64,000 bases of DNA, taken from contig NZ_PRDB01000001.1 in assembly GCF_002925905.1 (NCBI RefSeq), forward strand, positions 372,001-436,000. Reading direction: 5' to 3'. A program made the translations under genes and the position numbers. The number at the start of each line of letters is the position of its first letter. Position 1 is the stretch's first letter. The DNA is from Klebsiella michiganensis (lineage in GTDB: Bacteria > Pseudomonadota > Gammaproteobacteria > Enterobacterales > Enterobacteriaceae). Positions 1-9,299 of the stretch are shown piece after piece. Under the pieces are notes generated by a model. The model did no database searches. It was not told the origin of the DNA and worked only from the letters and a program-made list of their open reading frames with translations.

Positions 1-580
1 GACCCTCGGCGATTTGGGGCTGGAGGGCGATGAGCAGGCGGAGAAGAAAATTCACGGCGGGCCGGACCGCGCGCTGTGCCACTATCCCCGTGAACACTAC
101 GCCCACTGGGCCCGTGAGCTTCCGCAGCAGGCGGATCTTTTCTGCGCCCCGGCGTTTGGCGAAAATCTCTCGACCGAAGGGCTGACCGAAAAAAACGTCT
201 ACATTGGCGATATCTTCCGCTGGGGAGAAGCGCTGATTCAGGTCACGCAGCCGCGATCGCCGTGCTTCAAGCTCAACTATCACTTTGCCGTCAGCGATAT
301 GGCGCAGCTTATGCAAAACAGCGGCAAAACCGGCTGGCTGTATCGGGTGGTGGCGGGCGGGCAGGTGTCCAGCGATGCGCCGCTGGCGCTGGTTTCCCGG
401 CTCAGCGACGTGAGCGTTCACGAAGCGGGCGCCATCGCCTGGCAGATGCCGTTTGATGATGAGCAGTACCATCGTCTGCTCTCCGCGGCGGGGCTGTCGG
501 TAAGCTGGAGCCGTACCATGCAGAAACGGCGCCTGAGCGGGAAGATCGAAAATAATTCGCGGAGATTGTGGGGAAAATAG
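1..580 (+). CDS. yiiM: YiiM, MOSC-domain 6-N-hydroxylaminopurine resistance protein (5' end cut by window edge)
   Basis: The reading frame is open from base 2 and ends at a TAG at 578-580, so the first 30-40 codons lie outside the window. The visible part aligns throughout with E. coli YiiM (224 aa) and ends in the same RRLWGK tail. It carries the MOSC-domain landmarks: HGGPDRALCHYP near the start, FGENLSTEG, and the cysteine in QPRSPCFKL that is expected to contact the molybdenum cofactor. Family knowledge: YiiM takes part in molybdenum-dependent reduction of toxic N-hydroxylated base analogues. The TTG at 14 is internal, because upstream codons continue in frame and match the family. A REP hairpin follows the stop codon. 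Confidence 0.93.
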   Translation, partial: TLGDLGLEGDEQAEKKIHGGPDRALCHYPREHYAHWARELPQQADLFCAPAFGENLSTEGLTEKNVYIGDIFRWGEALIQVTQPRSPCFKLNYHFAVSDMAQLMQNSGKTGWLYRVVAGGQVSSDAPLALVSRLSDVSVHEAGAIAWQMPFDDEQYHRLLSAAGLSVSWSRTMQKRRLSGKIENNSRRLWGK

Positions 581-596
581 CGCTTCCGTGCGCGTT

Positions 597-632
597 CCCG
601 GATGGCGGCGCGTTGCGCCTTATCCGGGCTAC
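597..632. repeat. REP (repetitive extragenic palindrome) between yiiM and cpxA
   Basis: An imperfect palindrome begins CCCGGATGGCGGCGC and returns through GCGCC to ATCCGGGCTAC, the usual form of an enterobacterial REP unit. It lies between the convergent ends of yiiM and cpxA, where REPs commonly sit and can stabilise mRNA 3' ends. Confidence 0.75.
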
Positions 633-670
633 CCGTTTCGAACCCGGCCCGGCGAAGCCAGGTCGGGGGA

Positions 671-2044
671 TCAGGTGCGCTTGTACAGCGGCAGCCAGAG
701 GGTTAAGCGCAGGCCGCCCAGCGGGCTGTCGTCGGCCTTCACCCAACCGCGATGCTGTTGAATCGCCGCCTCGACAATCGCCAGCCCCAGGCCGGTACCG
801 CCAGACTCGCGGTCGCGCGCCTCATCGGTACGGTAGAACGGACGGAAAATCTGCTCGCGATCCTCCGGACTCACGCCCGGGCCGTCATCATCGACGTTCA
901 CCGTGATGCCGTCTTTATCCACTGAGAAGCTTACCGAAATTTTAGTATGTGAGTAGCGCAGCGCGTTACGCACGATATTCTCCAGCGCGCTTTCCAGGGC
1001 ATTGGGGTTACCGTACAGCGGCCACGGCCCCGGCGGATACTCGACGGTGAACGATTTCCCCATCTGTTCGGCTTCAAAGGCGGCGTTATCCAGCACCTCG
1101 CCCCACAGCTGGTTGGCTTTCACCGTTTCGCTGACCAGCGCGGTTTTCGCCTGATTGCGCGACATCACCAGCAGGTCGTTGATCATGCTATCCAGCCGGT
1201 GCGCTTCCATCTCAATACGCTCCAGCTCTTTGCTTTCCCCGCTGCGGCGGCGCAGCAATGCGGTGCCTAACTGCAGGCGGGTCAGCGGCGTGCGCAGTTC
1301 GTGCGAGATATCGGACAGCAGACGATGCTGGCTGGACATCATGCGCTCCAGCGCGGTCACCATCTGGTTAAAACTGGTCCCGGCGGCTAAAAACTCCTGC
1401 GGGCCGGCTTCCAGCTCCGGATGCTGACGCAGGTTGCCCTGGGCGACTTCATCGGCGGCATTTTTGAGCTTACGCGCGGGTTTCGCCAGGCTCCACGCCA
1501 GCCATAGCAGCAGCGGGGCGCTGACTAACATCGTGACGATCAGCAGCAGTAGCGGCCGGTCGAACAGCAGATTGATGAAGTCTGATTGTGACGTATTGGC
1601 AGGACGAATCAGATAGAGCTGGTAGTTATCTTCTCCATCCCTGACGGAAAAAGGCCCGACCATTTCCAGACGACCATAGCGCTTTTTCTGCGGATGGTCG
1701 GCGTTATCCGCCTGGCCGATAAAGTTGCGGATAATCTGCATTTCGTTGCGTTCGGCACCGATAACGCGACCTTCGCTGGTGACCAGCAGCAAACGCTGGC
1801 CCGGCGGAGCCCACTTATCGATGGCGCGAAACAGACGACGCCACCACATCAGGTCGTTTGGCGGATCGTTCGCCAGTTCGGCCTCGACGTGCTGTTCAAT
1901 CATGATGCCCTGACGTTGCTCGCTCTCCAGCAGCTCGGTCATCTGGCGCGAGTCCAGCTTAGGCAGCATCAGAACCAGCATCAACACCAGCGCCAGCGTG
2001 AGCCAGAAAATAGCGAAGATGCGTGCGGTTAAACTTCCAATCAT
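671..2044 (-). CDS. cpxA: CpxA, envelope-stress sensor histidine kinase
   Basis: Inner-membrane sensor kinase and phosphatase for CpxR that responds to misfolded periplasmic proteins and pilin subunits. It has 457 residues, the same length as in E. coli. It has a first membrane segment at about residues 7-28, a periplasmic domain to about 163, a second membrane segment at about 164-187, then a HAMP linker. The phospho-acceptor His248 lies in SDISHELRTPL, and the ATP-binding domain carries NIVRNALRYS, DDDGPGV and GTGLGL. It overlaps cpxR by 4 nt (ATGA), as expected of a translationally coupled two-component operon. Nothing is missing. Confidence 0.98.
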   Translation of the reverse strand: MIGSLTARIFAIFWLTLALVLMLVLMLPKLDSRQMTELLESEQRQGIMIEQHVEAELANDPPNDLMWWRRLFRAIDKWAPPGQRLLLVTSEGRVIGAERNEMQIIRNFIGQADNADHPQKKRYGRLEMVGPFSVRDGEDNYQLYLIRPANTSQSDFINLLFDRPLLLLIVTMLVSAPLLLWLAWSLAKPARKLKNAADEVAQGNLRQHPELEAGPQEFLAAGTSFNQMVTALERMMSSQHRLLSDISHELRTPLTRLQLGTALLRRRSGESKELERIEMEAHRLDSMINDLLVMSRNQAKTALVSETVKANQLWGEVLDNAAFEAEQMGKSFTVEYPPGPWPLYGNPNALESALENIVRNALRYSHTKISVSFSVDKDGITVNVDDDGPGVSPEDREQIFRPFYRTDEARDRESGGTGLGLAIVEAAIQQHRGWVKADDSPLGGLRLTLWLPLYKRT

Positions 2045-2739
2045 GAAGCCGATACCATCAGATAGCCGCGTCCGCGCAGGGTTTTAAACCACGGATGGCC
2101 GTCTTTGCGCTCCGGCAGCTTGCGCCGCAGGTTGGAGATGTGCATATCGATTGCGCGATCGAATGGCGTCAGGCGTTTACCCAGCACTTCCTGGCTAAGA
2201 TGCTCACGCGATACCACCTGGCCAAGATGCTGCGCCAGAAGATAGAGCAGGGTGAACTCGGTGCCGGTCAGCTCGAGGGTCAGACCATCGAAGCTGGCTT
2301 CCTGGCGGCCGGGGTTAAGGCTTAGCGCATCCACTTCCAGCGTCGGTGAACCGGCTTCGGTTGTCTGCTGCTGCTCGCTCCAGTGCGACCGGCGCAGAAT
2401 CGCGCGTATACGCGCCACCAGCTCACGATCGTTGAACGGCTTAGGCAAATAATCGTCCGCGCCCAGCTCGAGGCCGAGAACGCGATCCAGCTCGCTCCCG
2501 CGGGCCGTTAGCATGATAACCGGGGTCTGGTGTGTCTGACGCAACTCTTTGAGCGTGTCGATACCGTTTTTCTTCGGCATCATCACATCAAGCAAAAGTA
2601 AATCGATGCTGTCGTCCAGAAGGGCCAGCGCCTGTTCCCCATCATGGGCGACGAGCACATTAAAACCTTCCATATCGAGCAGCTCTTTTAACAGGGAGGT
2701 GAGCTCCCGGTCATCATCTACTAACAGGATTTTATTCAT
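2041..2739 (-). CDS. cpxR: CpxR, OmpR-family response regulator
   Basis: Transcription factor partner of CpxA, 232 residues. The receiver domain has the acidic pair DDD at 8-10, phospho-acceptor Asp51 in LLLLDVMMP, and a conserved Lys in YLPKPF. The C-terminal winged helix (about 135-232) ends in the motif RGRGYL. It is the first gene of the cpxRA operon and diverges from cpxP across a 149-nt intergenic region with CpxR boxes. It directs chaperones, proteases and cpxP itself, and in E. coli its own transcription. Confidence 0.98.
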   Translation of the reverse strand: MNKILLVDDDRELTSLLKELLDMEGFNVLVAHDGEQALALLDDSIDLLLLDVMMPKKNGIDTLKELRQTHQTPVIMLTARGSELDRVLGLELGADDYLPKPFNDRELVARIRAILRRSHWSEQQQTTEAGSPTLEVDALSLNPGRQEASFDGLTLELTGTEFTLLYLLAQHLGQVVSREHLSQEVLGKRLTPFDRAIDMHISNLRRKLPERKDGHPWFKTLRGRGYLMVSAS

Positions 2740-2794
2740 TGTTTAAATACCTCCGAGGCAGAAATTACGTCATCAAGGCTCGCTAATCCATGAC

Positions 2795-2809
2795 TTTACG
2801 TTGTTTTAC
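2795..2809. promoter_or_regulatory. CpxR box in the cpxR-cpxP intergenic region
   Basis: TTTAC, a 5-nt spacer and TTTAC form an exact tandem CpxR box (GTAAA-N5-GTAAA read on the minus strand). A further GTAAA half-site is at 2840-2844. Position and spacing fit the known strong CpxR-P activation of cpxP and autoregulation of cpxRA. Confidence 0.85.
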
Positions 2810-2888
2810 ACCCCCTGACGCATGTTTGCAGCCTGCATCGTAAACTCTCTCTCGTTGAATCGCGACACAAACGTTTTGGGAGTATGTG

Positions 2889-3392
2889 ATGCGCAATGTT
2901 ATCGCTGCCGTCATGGCCTCAACGCTGGCGCTAAGTGCATATAGCCAAGCCGCTGAAGTCGTCACCAGCGTTAACTGGCTTCCCGGAGACGAAGGGGTCC
3001 AGCGCAGCAGCCAGAGCCATATGTTTGACGGCATAAGTTTAACTGAACAGCAACGGCAACAGTTACGAGATCTTATGCAGCGGGCACGCCACGACAGGCC
3101 ACCCGTTAATGTTAGCGAAATGGAGACAATGCATCGCCTTGTCACCGCAGAAAATTTTGATGAAAACGCTGTACGCGCTCAGGCAGATAAGATGGCGCAG
3201 GAACAGGTTGCCCGCCAGGTTGAAATGGCAAAAGTTCGCAACCAGATGTATCACCTGCTAACGCCAGAGCAGCAAGCGGTTTTAAACGCTAAGCACCAGC
3301 AACGAATGGATCAGTTGCGTGAGGTTGCACGGATGCAAAAAGGCTCAGCGATGATGCTTTCGAGTAGTAGCAATACCCTGCAACCCCAGTAA
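2889..3392 (+). CDS. cpxP: CpxP, periplasmic adaptor and inhibitor of CpxA
   Basis: Small periplasmic helical protein that binds the CpxA sensor domain and keeps the pathway off; it also carries misfolded proteins to DegP. It has 167 residues with a signal peptide ending near residue 21 (SQAAEV). Two LTxxQ-type motifs are visible (LTEQQ at 51, LTPEQ at 124), the signature of the CpxP/Spy family. A GTG lies one codon upstream (2886), but the GGAG at 2878-2881 sits 7 nt from the ATG, and the E. coli protein starts at the same Met-Arg. The mRNA 3' end carries the CpxQ sRNA. Confidence 0.96.
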   Translation: MRNVIAAVMASTLALSAYSQAAEVVTSVNWLPGDEGVQRSSQSHMFDGISLTEQQRQQLRDLMQRARHDRPPVNVSEMETMHRLVTAENFDENAVRAQADKMAQEQVARQVEMAKVRNQMYHLLTPEQQAVLNAKHQQRMDQLREVARMQKGSAMMLSSSSNTLQPQ

Positions 3393-3400
3393 CAACCCTG

Positions 3401-3458
3401 TTTTCCTTGCCATAGACACCATCCCTGTCTTCCCCCACATGATGTGGGGGTTTTTTTT
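3401..3458 (+). ncRNA. cpxQ: CpxQ, Hfq-dependent sRNA from the cpxP 3' UTR
   Basis: The 58 nt after the cpxP stop codon begin TTTTCCTTGCCATAGACACC and end in a hairpin of CCCCCACAT/ATGTGGGGG followed by eight T. As I recall it, this matches CpxQ of E. coli and Salmonella almost base for base. CpxQ is cut from cpxP mRNA by RNase E and represses inner-membrane protein mRNAs with Hfq. The hairpin is also the cpxP terminator. The 5' end is assigned by homology only. Confidence 0.88.
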
Positions 3459-3541
3459 GCCCGTTATTCAGCGCCCTCCTGCCTCCCCGTCCCGGTAAAA
3501 GATCGGGTTATACTAAGCGCATCGCGAAGTAAGGAGCGTTT

Positions 3542-4438
3542 ATGAATCAATCTTATGGGCAGCTGGTGAGCCGCGCGGCGATTGCGGCAACGGTGATGGC
3601 CTCTGCGTTACTTTTGATCAAGATTTTTGCATGGTGGTATACCGGGTCTGTGAGTATTCTGGCGGCGCTGGTTGATTCACTGGTGGATATCGCCGCCTCG
3701 TTGACCAACCTGCTGGTGGTGCGTTATTCGCTGCAGCCTGCCGATGAAGAACATACCTTTGGCCATGGTAAAGCGGAATCGCTGGCCGCGCTGGCGCAAA
3801 GTATGTTTGTCTCCGGCTCGGCGCTGTTTCTGTTCTTGACCGGTATTGATCATCTCGTTCGTCCTGAGCCGATGAATGCGGCGGGCGTAGGGATGGTGGT
3901 GACGCTGATTGCGCTGGTCAGCACGCTGCTGCTGGTCACGTTCCAGCGCTGGGTAGTAAGAAAAACACAAAGTCAGGCGGTACGGGCGGATATGCTTCAT
4001 TATCAGTCTGATGTTATGATGAACGGCGCAATTCTGGTGGCGCTGGCCCTCTCCTGGTACGGCTGGCACCGTGCTGATGCGCTGTTTGCATTAGGTATAG
4101 GCGTCTATATTTTATATAGCGCGCTGCGCATGGCTTATGACGCCGTTCAGTCGTTGTTAGACCGCGCGCTTCCTGATGAGGAACGCCAGGAAATTATCAA
4201 TATCGTGACCGCGTGGCCAGGCGTCAGCGGGGCGCACGATCTACGAACGCGGCAGTCAGGGCCGACTCGCTTTATTCAGATTCATTTGGAAATGGAAGAT
4301 AACCTCCCGCTGGTTCAGGCACACGTGATTGCCGACCAGGTGGAGCAGGCGCTGTTGCTCCGTTTTCCCGGGTCCGATGTCATTATCCACCAGGACCCCT
4401 GCTCTGTGGTGCCGTTAGGGCGGCAGGGTGTTTTATGA
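3542..4438 (+). CDS. fieF: FieF, cation-diffusion-facilitator Zn/Fe exporter
   Basis: Proton-coupled divalent cation exporter of the inner membrane (Zn2+, Fe2+, Cd2+), working as a dimer. It has 298 residues; the E. coli protein has 300. The transport site aspartates Asp45 and Asp49 are present in [12 protein letters not shown], and the HYQSDVMMN segment supplies the second His/Asp pair. A C-terminal cytoplasmic metallochaperone-like domain contains [10 protein letters not shown] and [15 protein letters not shown] lies just upstream of the ATG. It keeps its usual place between cpxP and pfkA. Confidence 0.97.
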   Translation: MNQSYGQLVSRAAIAATVMASALLLIKIFAWWYTGSVSILAALVDSLVDIAASLTNLLVVRYSLQPADEEHTFGHGKAESLAALAQSMFVSGSALFLFLTGIDHLVRPEPMNAAGVGMVVTLIALVSTLLLVTFQRWVVRKTQSQAVRADMLHYQSDVMMNGAILVALALSWYGWHRADALFALGIGVYILYSALRMAYDAVQSLLDRALPDEERQEIINIVTAWPGVSGAHDLRTRQSGPTRFIQIHLEMEDNLPLVQAHVIADQVEQALLLRFPGSDVIIHQDPCSVVPLGRQGVL

Positions 4439-4523
4439 TCTTTAGGTTATAGTCTGTAAACTCGATGTAAAAGTGTGGGGCGGATCGGCATTTTTTGTAT
4501 AAATTACCGCCATTTGGTCTGAC

Positions 4524-4537
4524 CTGAATCAATTCAG
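4524..4537. promoter_or_regulatory. Cra (FruR) operator upstream of pfkA
   Basis: CTGAATCAATTCAG is a perfect palindrome matching the Cra operator. It precedes a likely -10 hexamer, TATACT, at 4552-4557, and the pfkA start codon by about 100 nt. In E. coli Cra represses pfkA when fructose phosphates are low, so the position fits. Confidence 0.7.
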
Positions 4538-4640
4538 CCAGAAGCGTTTGATATACTATTGCAATTATCGTTGTGCACTCCTCGTGAGGGGCGCTTCAGG
4601 CAACAGGATTATTTTTTGCTTCCTAAGTTCAGAGGTAGTC

Positions 4641-5603
4641 ATGATTAAGAAAATCGGTGTGTTGACAAGTGGCGGTGATGCCCCGGGCATGAACGCAGCA
4701 ATTCGTGGCGTTGTGCGTGCGGCATTAACGGAAGGTCTGGAAGTTTTTGGAATCTATGACGGTTACCTCGGCCTGTATGAAGATCGTATGGTTCAGCTCG
4801 ACCGCTACAGCGTTTCCGACATGATCAACCGCGGCGGCACCTTCCTGGGGTCGGCGCGTTTTCCAGAATTCCGCGAAGAACATATTCGCGCCGTCGCGAT
4901 TGAAAATATGAGAAAGCGCGGCCTGGATGCGCTGGTGGTTATCGGTGGTGACGGTTCCTACATGGGTGCCGTGCGTCTGACTGAGATGGGCTTCCCCTGC
5001 ATCGGTCTGCCGGGCACCATCGACAACGATATTAAAGGCACCGACTATACCATCGGCTTCTTTACCGCATTGAGCACCGTGGTAGAGGCCATTGACCGCC
5101 TGCGTGACACCTCTTCCTCCCACCAGCGTATTTCCGTTGTTGAAGTGATGGGCCGCTACTGCGGCGATCTGACCCTGGCGGCAGCTATCTCCGGCGGCTG
5201 TGAGTTCATCATGGTGCCTGAGGTTGAATACACGCGCGACGACCTGGTTTCAGAAATTAAGGCGGGTATCGCAAAAGGCAAAAAACACGCGATTGTGGCG
5301 ATCACCGAGCATATGTGCGACGTCGACGAGCTGGCTCACTACATCGAGAAAGAGACCGGCCGTGAAACTCGTGCCACCGTACTGGGCCACATTCAGCGCG
5401 GCGGCTCTCCGGTTCCTTATGACCGTATTCTGGCATCCCGCATGGGCGCGTACGCGATTGACCTGCTGCTGCAGGGCTTCGGCGGCCGCTGCGTTGGTAT
5501 TCAGAACGAGAAGCTGGTTCACCACGACATTATCGACGCTATCGAAAACATGAAGCGTCCGTTCAAAAGCGACTGGCTGGATTGCGCTAAGAAGCTGTAC
5601 TAA
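4641..5603 (+). CDS. pfkA: PfkA, ATP-dependent 6-phosphofructokinase I
   Basis: Committed step of glycolysis: fructose 6-phosphate plus ATP to fructose 1,6-bisphosphate; a cytosolic tetramer. It has 320 residues, as in E. coli. ATP-binding motifs [11 protein letters not shown] (near 10-20) and GGDGS are present, as is the catalytic TIDNDI segment with Asp127. The frame stays open 31 codons upstream, but the ATG after AGAGGTAG at 4632-4639 gives the family N-terminus ([13 protein letters not shown]). The right-hand neighbour is rraA in convergent orientation, which is unlike E. coli. Confidence 0.98.
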   Translation: MIKKIGVLTSGGDAPGMNAAIRGVVRAALTEGLEVFGIYDGYLGLYEDRMVQLDRYSVSDMINRGGTFLGSARFPEFREEHIRAVAIENMRKRGLDALVVIGGDGSYMGAVRLTEMGFPCIGLPGTIDNDIKGTDYTIGFFTALSTVVEAIDRLRDTSSSHQRISVVEVMGRYCGDLTLAAAISGGCEFIMVPEVEYTRDDLVSEIKAGIAKGKKHAIVAITEHMCDVDELAHYIEKETGRETRATVLGHIQRGGSPVPYDRILASRMGAYAIDLLLQGFGGRCVGIQNEKLVHHDIIDAIENMKRPFKSDWLDCAKKLY

Positions 5604-5617
5604 GCCTCCGGCGGAAA

Positions 5618-5651
5618 TAAAAAGGCCTTCTCAGAGAGAAGGCCTTTTTTA
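5618..5651 (+). terminator. pfkA intrinsic terminator
   Basis: AAGGCCTTCT and AGAAGGCCTT form a 10-bp stem, followed by six T. A run of A on the other side makes it usable from both strands, so it can also end rraA transcripts. Confidence 0.88.
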
Positions 5652-5662
5652 TGGGCGGGACG

Positions 5663-6148
5663 CTACTCGATATCCAGGGCATCCTCGGAGAGGATAATCC
5701 CGGTATTATCGGCGTAGAGATGGTCGCCGGAAAAGAAGGTGACGCCGCCGAAGTTGACGCGCACGTCGCTTTCGCCGATACCTTCACCTGCGGCCCCTAC
5801 GGGGATGGCCGCCAGCGCCTGGATGCCGATATCCAGCTCTTCCAGATCGTCAACCTGACGCACAGCGCCATAGACGACCAGTCCTTCCCACTCGTTTTGT
5901 ACGGCCAGACGCGCCAGGTCAGCGTCAATCAATGCGCGTCGAACGGAACCACCGCCGTCAACCAACAGGACATGACCACGGCCGTTCTGTTCGAGCATAT
6001 CGTAGAGCAACCCGTTATCCTCGAAACATTTTACCGTGATGATTTGTCCACCAAACGACGAGCGCCCCCCAAAGTTGGAGAACAGAGGTTCCACGACGTT
6101 GACATCCTCCTGGTAGATGTCACAAAGCTCGGAAGTATCGTATTTCAT
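5663..6148 (-). CDS. rraA: RraA, regulator of ribonuclease E activity
   Basis: Trimeric cytosolic protein that binds RNase E and inhibits mRNA decay; it also acts on DEAD-box helicases. It has 161 residues, as in E. coli. Conserved parts include [12 protein letters not shown] at the start, [12 protein letters not shown] and the [13 protein letters not shown] tail. Its fold derives from MenG-like methyltransferases but lacks that activity. It follows menA on the same strand with a 92-nt gap. The gene normally beyond its 3' end, zapB, is absent here and pfkA takes its place. Confidence 0.97.
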   Translation of the reverse strand: MKYDTSELCDIYQEDVNVVEPLFSNFGGRSSFGGQIITVKCFEDNGLLYDMLEQNGRGHVLLVDGGGSVRRALIDADLARLAVQNEWEGLVVYGAVRQVDDLEELDIGIQALAAIPVGAAGEGIGESDVRVNFGGVTFFSGDHLYADNTGIILSEDALDIE

Positions 6149-6240
6149 AGGCTTAACGTTCAGTTGCTGCGAGAATTTTCAGTATATCGCGTGAATCGTA
6201 CTGTTGGCAAAATCATCAATTGTTAATTGATATTTGTCAG

Positions 6241-7167
6241 TTAACCCACAAGCCGGCTGCAAATAATTCCGATAACAAACAGCAGGTTGGTCAGCAGCGC
6301 CCCTTTAACCGTTCTTTCGAGCATTGGACGCATGGCGACAGGGTCGCGTTCGCGCATCACATAACGCGCCTGTTTGACCAGCAGCGGCGTTGCCAGCAGG
6401 AACAGCCAACCCCACGGATTATGCAGCGAGAGAAGGTTAAACAGCGCCAGGCACAGCGGCGCGCCAAACAGCAGGCAGGCGTGGTAGCGGCGAGCGTTAA
6501 CCGGCCCCAGGCGCACGGCGAGGGTGTTTTTACCGTTTTCACGATCGCTGTCGATATCACGCAGGTTGTTAATATTCAGCACCGCCGTTGCCAGCAGGCC
6601 GCAGGCGGTGGCGGGTAAGAAAATAACCGCTTCAACGCTGTGCGCCTGGAGGTACCAGCTCCCGACCACGCTAAGCCAGCCGAAGAACACCAGCACGGAG
6701 ATATCGCCAAGGCCGATGTAGCCGTAAGGACGAGTGCCGACGGTGTAGGTAATGGCGGCCACGATCGATAGCCCGCCAAGCACCATAAAACCGATAAAAT
6801 CGGCCATGGTCTGCCAGGCCAGGAACAGCAGCGCCAGGCCAGAGAGACAAATCAGCGCCACGGTGAGAATCAACGCGCGTTTCATCTGCGCCTGGGTGAT
6901 TGCCCCTTTCTGCATCCCGCGCAGGGGGCCGATACGGTCAGGTTTATCGCTGCCTTTTACCGCGTCGCCATAATCGTTGGCCAGATTGGAGAGGATTTGT
7001 AATAAACCTGCGGTGATGATGGCCAGCAGGGCAACCCAGGGATCGAAGCTGCCCTGATGCCAGGCAAGCGCGGAGCCGACAATAATGGCGGCAAAGGCCA
7101 GAGGTAGCGTTTTGGGGCGCAGGCTTTCCAGCCAGGCCTGGGTGCGAGTGATAGCGTGTTCGGTCAT
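6241..7167 (-). CDS. menA: MenA, 1,4-dihydroxy-2-naphthoate octaprenyltransferase
   Basis: Integral membrane UbiA-family prenyltransferase that attaches an octaprenyl chain to 1,4-dihydroxy-2-naphthoate in menaquinone synthesis. It has 308 residues, as in E. coli. The two aspartate-rich Mg-diphosphate motifs are visible: NDYGDAVKGSD near residue 65 and LRDIDSDRENGKNT near 200. About eight hydrophobic membrane segments are present. It sits upstream of rraA, as in E. coli, and an ERIC element separates it from hslU. Confidence 0.97.
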   Translation of the reverse strand: MTEHAITRTQAWLESLRPKTLPLAFAAIIVGSALAWHQGSFDPWVALLAIITAGLLQILSNLANDYGDAVKGSDKPDRIGPLRGMQKGAITQAQMKRALILTVALICLSGLALLFLAWQTMADFIGFMVLGGLSIVAAITYTVGTRPYGYIGLGDISVLVFFGWLSVVGSWYLQAHSVEAVIFLPATACGLLATAVLNINNLRDIDSDRENGKNTLAVRLGPVNARRYHACLLFGAPLCLALFNLLSLHNPWGWLFLLATPLLVKQARYVMRERDPVAMRPMLERTVKGALLTNLLFVIGIICSRLVG

Positions 7168-7192
7168 AAGTCCCGGCCAATAAAAAATGGGG

Positions 7193-7319
7193 CTCTACCC
7201 TTCATACTTCAAGCTGCAGATGCGTTGGCGACGCGCATTCACCCCAGGCACTGCCGGGATAAATGAGGGCCCTCAGCCAACGGCTGCCTTCCCACAACTC
7301 GAATTATTTAGGGTATCTA
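7193..7319. repeat. ERIC element between menA and hslU
   Basis: The ends match the ERIC consensus: CATACTTCAAGCTGCA on one side and CAACTCGAATTATTTAGGGT on the other, with GCGTTGG and CACCCCAG inside. The centre departs from consensus, so this is a diverged copy of about 127 bp. It lies just upstream of the menA start and downstream of hslU. Confidence 0.8.
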
Positions 7320-7357
7320 TAGCCCCATCTATAGTGATGAAAATATATTGAACCGGA

Positions 7358-8692
7358 TTATAAGATAAAACGGCTCAGATCTTCATCTGCCACCAGAACA
7401 TCCAGATGCTTACCGACATATTCCGCATCGATGGTGACGGTTTGGCCATTCATTTCGCTGGCATCGTAGGAGATGTCTTCGATCAGACGCTCCAGTACGG
7501 TATGCAGACGACGCGCCCCGATGTTCTCGGTGGTTTCGTTGACCTGCCACGCGGCCTGAGCGATACGCTTGATGCCATCTTCCGTGAACTCGATATTGAC
7601 GCCTTCGGTGGCCATCAGCGCTTTATACTGCACGGTGATGGACGCGTTCGGCTCGGTCAGGATGCGCTCGAAGTCGTGGGTGGTCAGCGCTTTCAGCTCA
7701 ACGCGAATCGGCAGACGACCCTGCAGCTCCGGGATTAAGTCAGACGGGCTGGCCACCTGGAACGCGCCGGAAGCGATAAACAGAATATGATCGGTTTTCA
7801 CCATGCCGTGCTTGGTGGAGACGGTGCAGCCTTCAACCAGCGGCAGCAGATCGCGCTGTACGCCTTCACGGGATACGTCCGGGCCGGAGGAGTTGCCGCC
7901 GCGCTTACAGATTTTATCGATTTCGTCGATAAACACGATACCGTGCTGCTCAACGGCGTCGATGGCATCCTGCTTCAGCTCTTCCGGGTTGACCAGCTTC
8001 GCCGCTTCTTCTTCAATCAGCAGCTTCATCGCGTCTTTAATTTTCAGCTTACGCGGTTTTTGCTTCTGGCCGCCCAGGTTCTGGAACATGGACTGCAGCT
8101 GGCTGGTCATCTCTTCCATGCCCGGAGGGGACATGATTTCAACGCCCATCGGCGCAGCAGCGAGATCGATCTCAATCTCTTTATCATCGAGCTGCCCTTC
8201 GCGCAGTTTTTTACGGAAAGACTGACGCGCGGCGGACGGTTCCTGAGGCTGTTCAGCCTGGCCCCAGTTGTTTTTCGCCGGCGGGATCAGCACGTCAAGG
8301 ATGCGCTCTTCCGCCAGTTCTTCCGCACGATAGCGGTTTTTGTCGATGGACTGCATGCGCACCATTTTGATCGCCGCATCGGTCAGATCGCGGATGATGG
8401 AGTCCACTTCTTTACCAACATAGCCCACTTCGGTGAATTTCGTCGCTTCAACTTTTATGAACGGCGCGTTGGCAAGCTTTGCCAGACGACGGGCGATTTC
8501 CGTTTTACCGACGCCGGTCGGGCCGATCATCAGAATGTTTTTGGGCGTGACTTCGTGACGCAACTCTTCGTTGAGCTGCATACGACGCCAGCGGTTACGC
8601 AGAGCGATGGCGACGGAGCGCTTGGCTGCGTCCTGGCCGATAATGTGTTTGTCCAGTTCGCTGACAATTTCGCGTGGGGTCATTTCAGACAT
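7358..8692 (-). CDS. hslU: HslU, AAA+ unfoldase of the HslUV protease
   Basis: ATP-dependent hexameric unfoldase that feeds substrates such as SulA and RpoH into HslV. It has 444 residues (443 in E. coli; the extra residue is in the [10 protein letters not shown] loop). Walker A is GPTGVGKTE near 60-68, Walker B is [11 protein letters not shown] near 250, and the C-terminal tail DLSRFIL inserts into HslV to activate it. The intermediate (I) domain spans about 110-240. It lies 9 nt after hslV in the same operon under a heat-shock promoter. Confidence 0.98.
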   Translation of the reverse strand: MSEMTPREIVSELDKHIIGQDAAKRSVAIALRNRWRRMQLNEELRHEVTPKNILMIGPTGVGKTEIARRLAKLANAPFIKVEATKFTEVGYVGKEVDSIIRDLTDAAIKMVRMQSIDKNRYRAEELAEERILDVLIPPAKNNWGQAEQPQEPSAARQSFRKKLREGQLDDKEIEIDLAAAPMGVEIMSPPGMEEMTSQLQSMFQNLGGQKQKPRKLKIKDAMKLLIEEEAAKLVNPEELKQDAIDAVEQHGIVFIDEIDKICKRGGNSSGPDVSREGVQRDLLPLVEGCTVSTKHGMVKTDHILFIASGAFQVASPSDLIPELQGRLPIRVELKALTTHDFERILTEPNASITVQYKALMATEGVNIEFTEDGIKRIAQAAWQVNETTENIGARRLHTVLERLIEDISYDASEMNGQTVTIDAEYVGKHLDVLVADEDLSRFIL

Positions 8693-8701
8693 GGGAGATC
8701 C

Positions 8702-9232
8702 TTACGCTTTAGACGGTAATTCTTCGATGGTATGGAAGTGGTTGGTATAAATGCAGATATCACCTGCAATATTCAACGCTTTCTCTGCGATATCGCGTGC
8801 GCCCATATCGGTATTTTCCAGCAGGGCGCGAGCCGCGGCCTGGGCGTAAGGACCGCCGGAGCCGATAGCAATCAAATCGTTTTCTGGCTGCACCACGTCA
8901 CCGTTACCGGTGATGATAAGCGATGCGTTTTCGTCAGCCACGGCCAGCAGCGCTTCCAGCTTGCGCAGCATGCGGTCGGTACGCCAGTCTTTCGCCAGCT
9001 CAACGGCGGCCTTCACCAGGTGGCCCTGATGCATTTCCAGCTTACGTTCAAACAGTTCGAACAGCGTGAAGGCGTCAGCGGTGCCGCCCGCAAAGCCGGC
9101 GATCACTTTGTCGTTGTACAGGCGGCGCACTTTTTTGACGTTGCCTTTCATTACGGTGTTGCCCAGCGTGGCCTGGCCATCACCGGCAATAACGACATGG
9201 CCGTTACGGCGAACACTTACAATTGTAGTCAC
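8702..9232 (-). CDS. hslV: HslV, proteasome-like threonine peptidase
   Basis: Double-hexamer peptidase core of HslUV. It has 176 residues when started at the GTG at 9232. That start gives the required N-terminus, Met then Thr-Thr-Ile-Val-Ser-Val; removal of Met exposes the catalytic Thr1. The frame stays open 21 codons upstream (to 9295), but those codons would bury the nucleophile. [15 protein letters not shown] and [13 protein letters not shown] are family landmarks. It is first in the hslVU operon. Confidence 0.97.
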   Translation of the reverse strand: MTTIVSVRRNGHVVIAGDGQATLGNTVMKGNVKKVRRLYNDKVIAGFAGGTADAFTLFELFERKLEMHQGHLVKAAVELAKDWRTDRMLRKLEALLAVADENASLIITGNGDVVQPENDLIAIGSGGPYAQAAARALLENTDMGARDIAEKALNIAGDICIYTNHFHTIEELPSKA

Positions 9233-9299
9233 GAGCAGACCCCTTGGTTGCAAAAGCGGAATAGGGGCCCCGCGGTTACGCGGGGCAGAATGCAATTAT

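Noticed and set aside
4548-4640. N-terminal extension of pfkA by 31 codons
   Set aside because: PfkA starts [12 protein letters not shown] in the family, and the extension covers the promoter and leader.
7787-8719. Long plus-strand open frame (310 codons) across hslU
   Set aside because: It is antisense to the whole of a full-length hslU with intact motifs; a codon-bias shadow with no family similarity.
9233-9295. Longer HslV start
   Set aside because: It would bury the catalytic Thr1; the GTG at 9232 gives the mature N-terminus.
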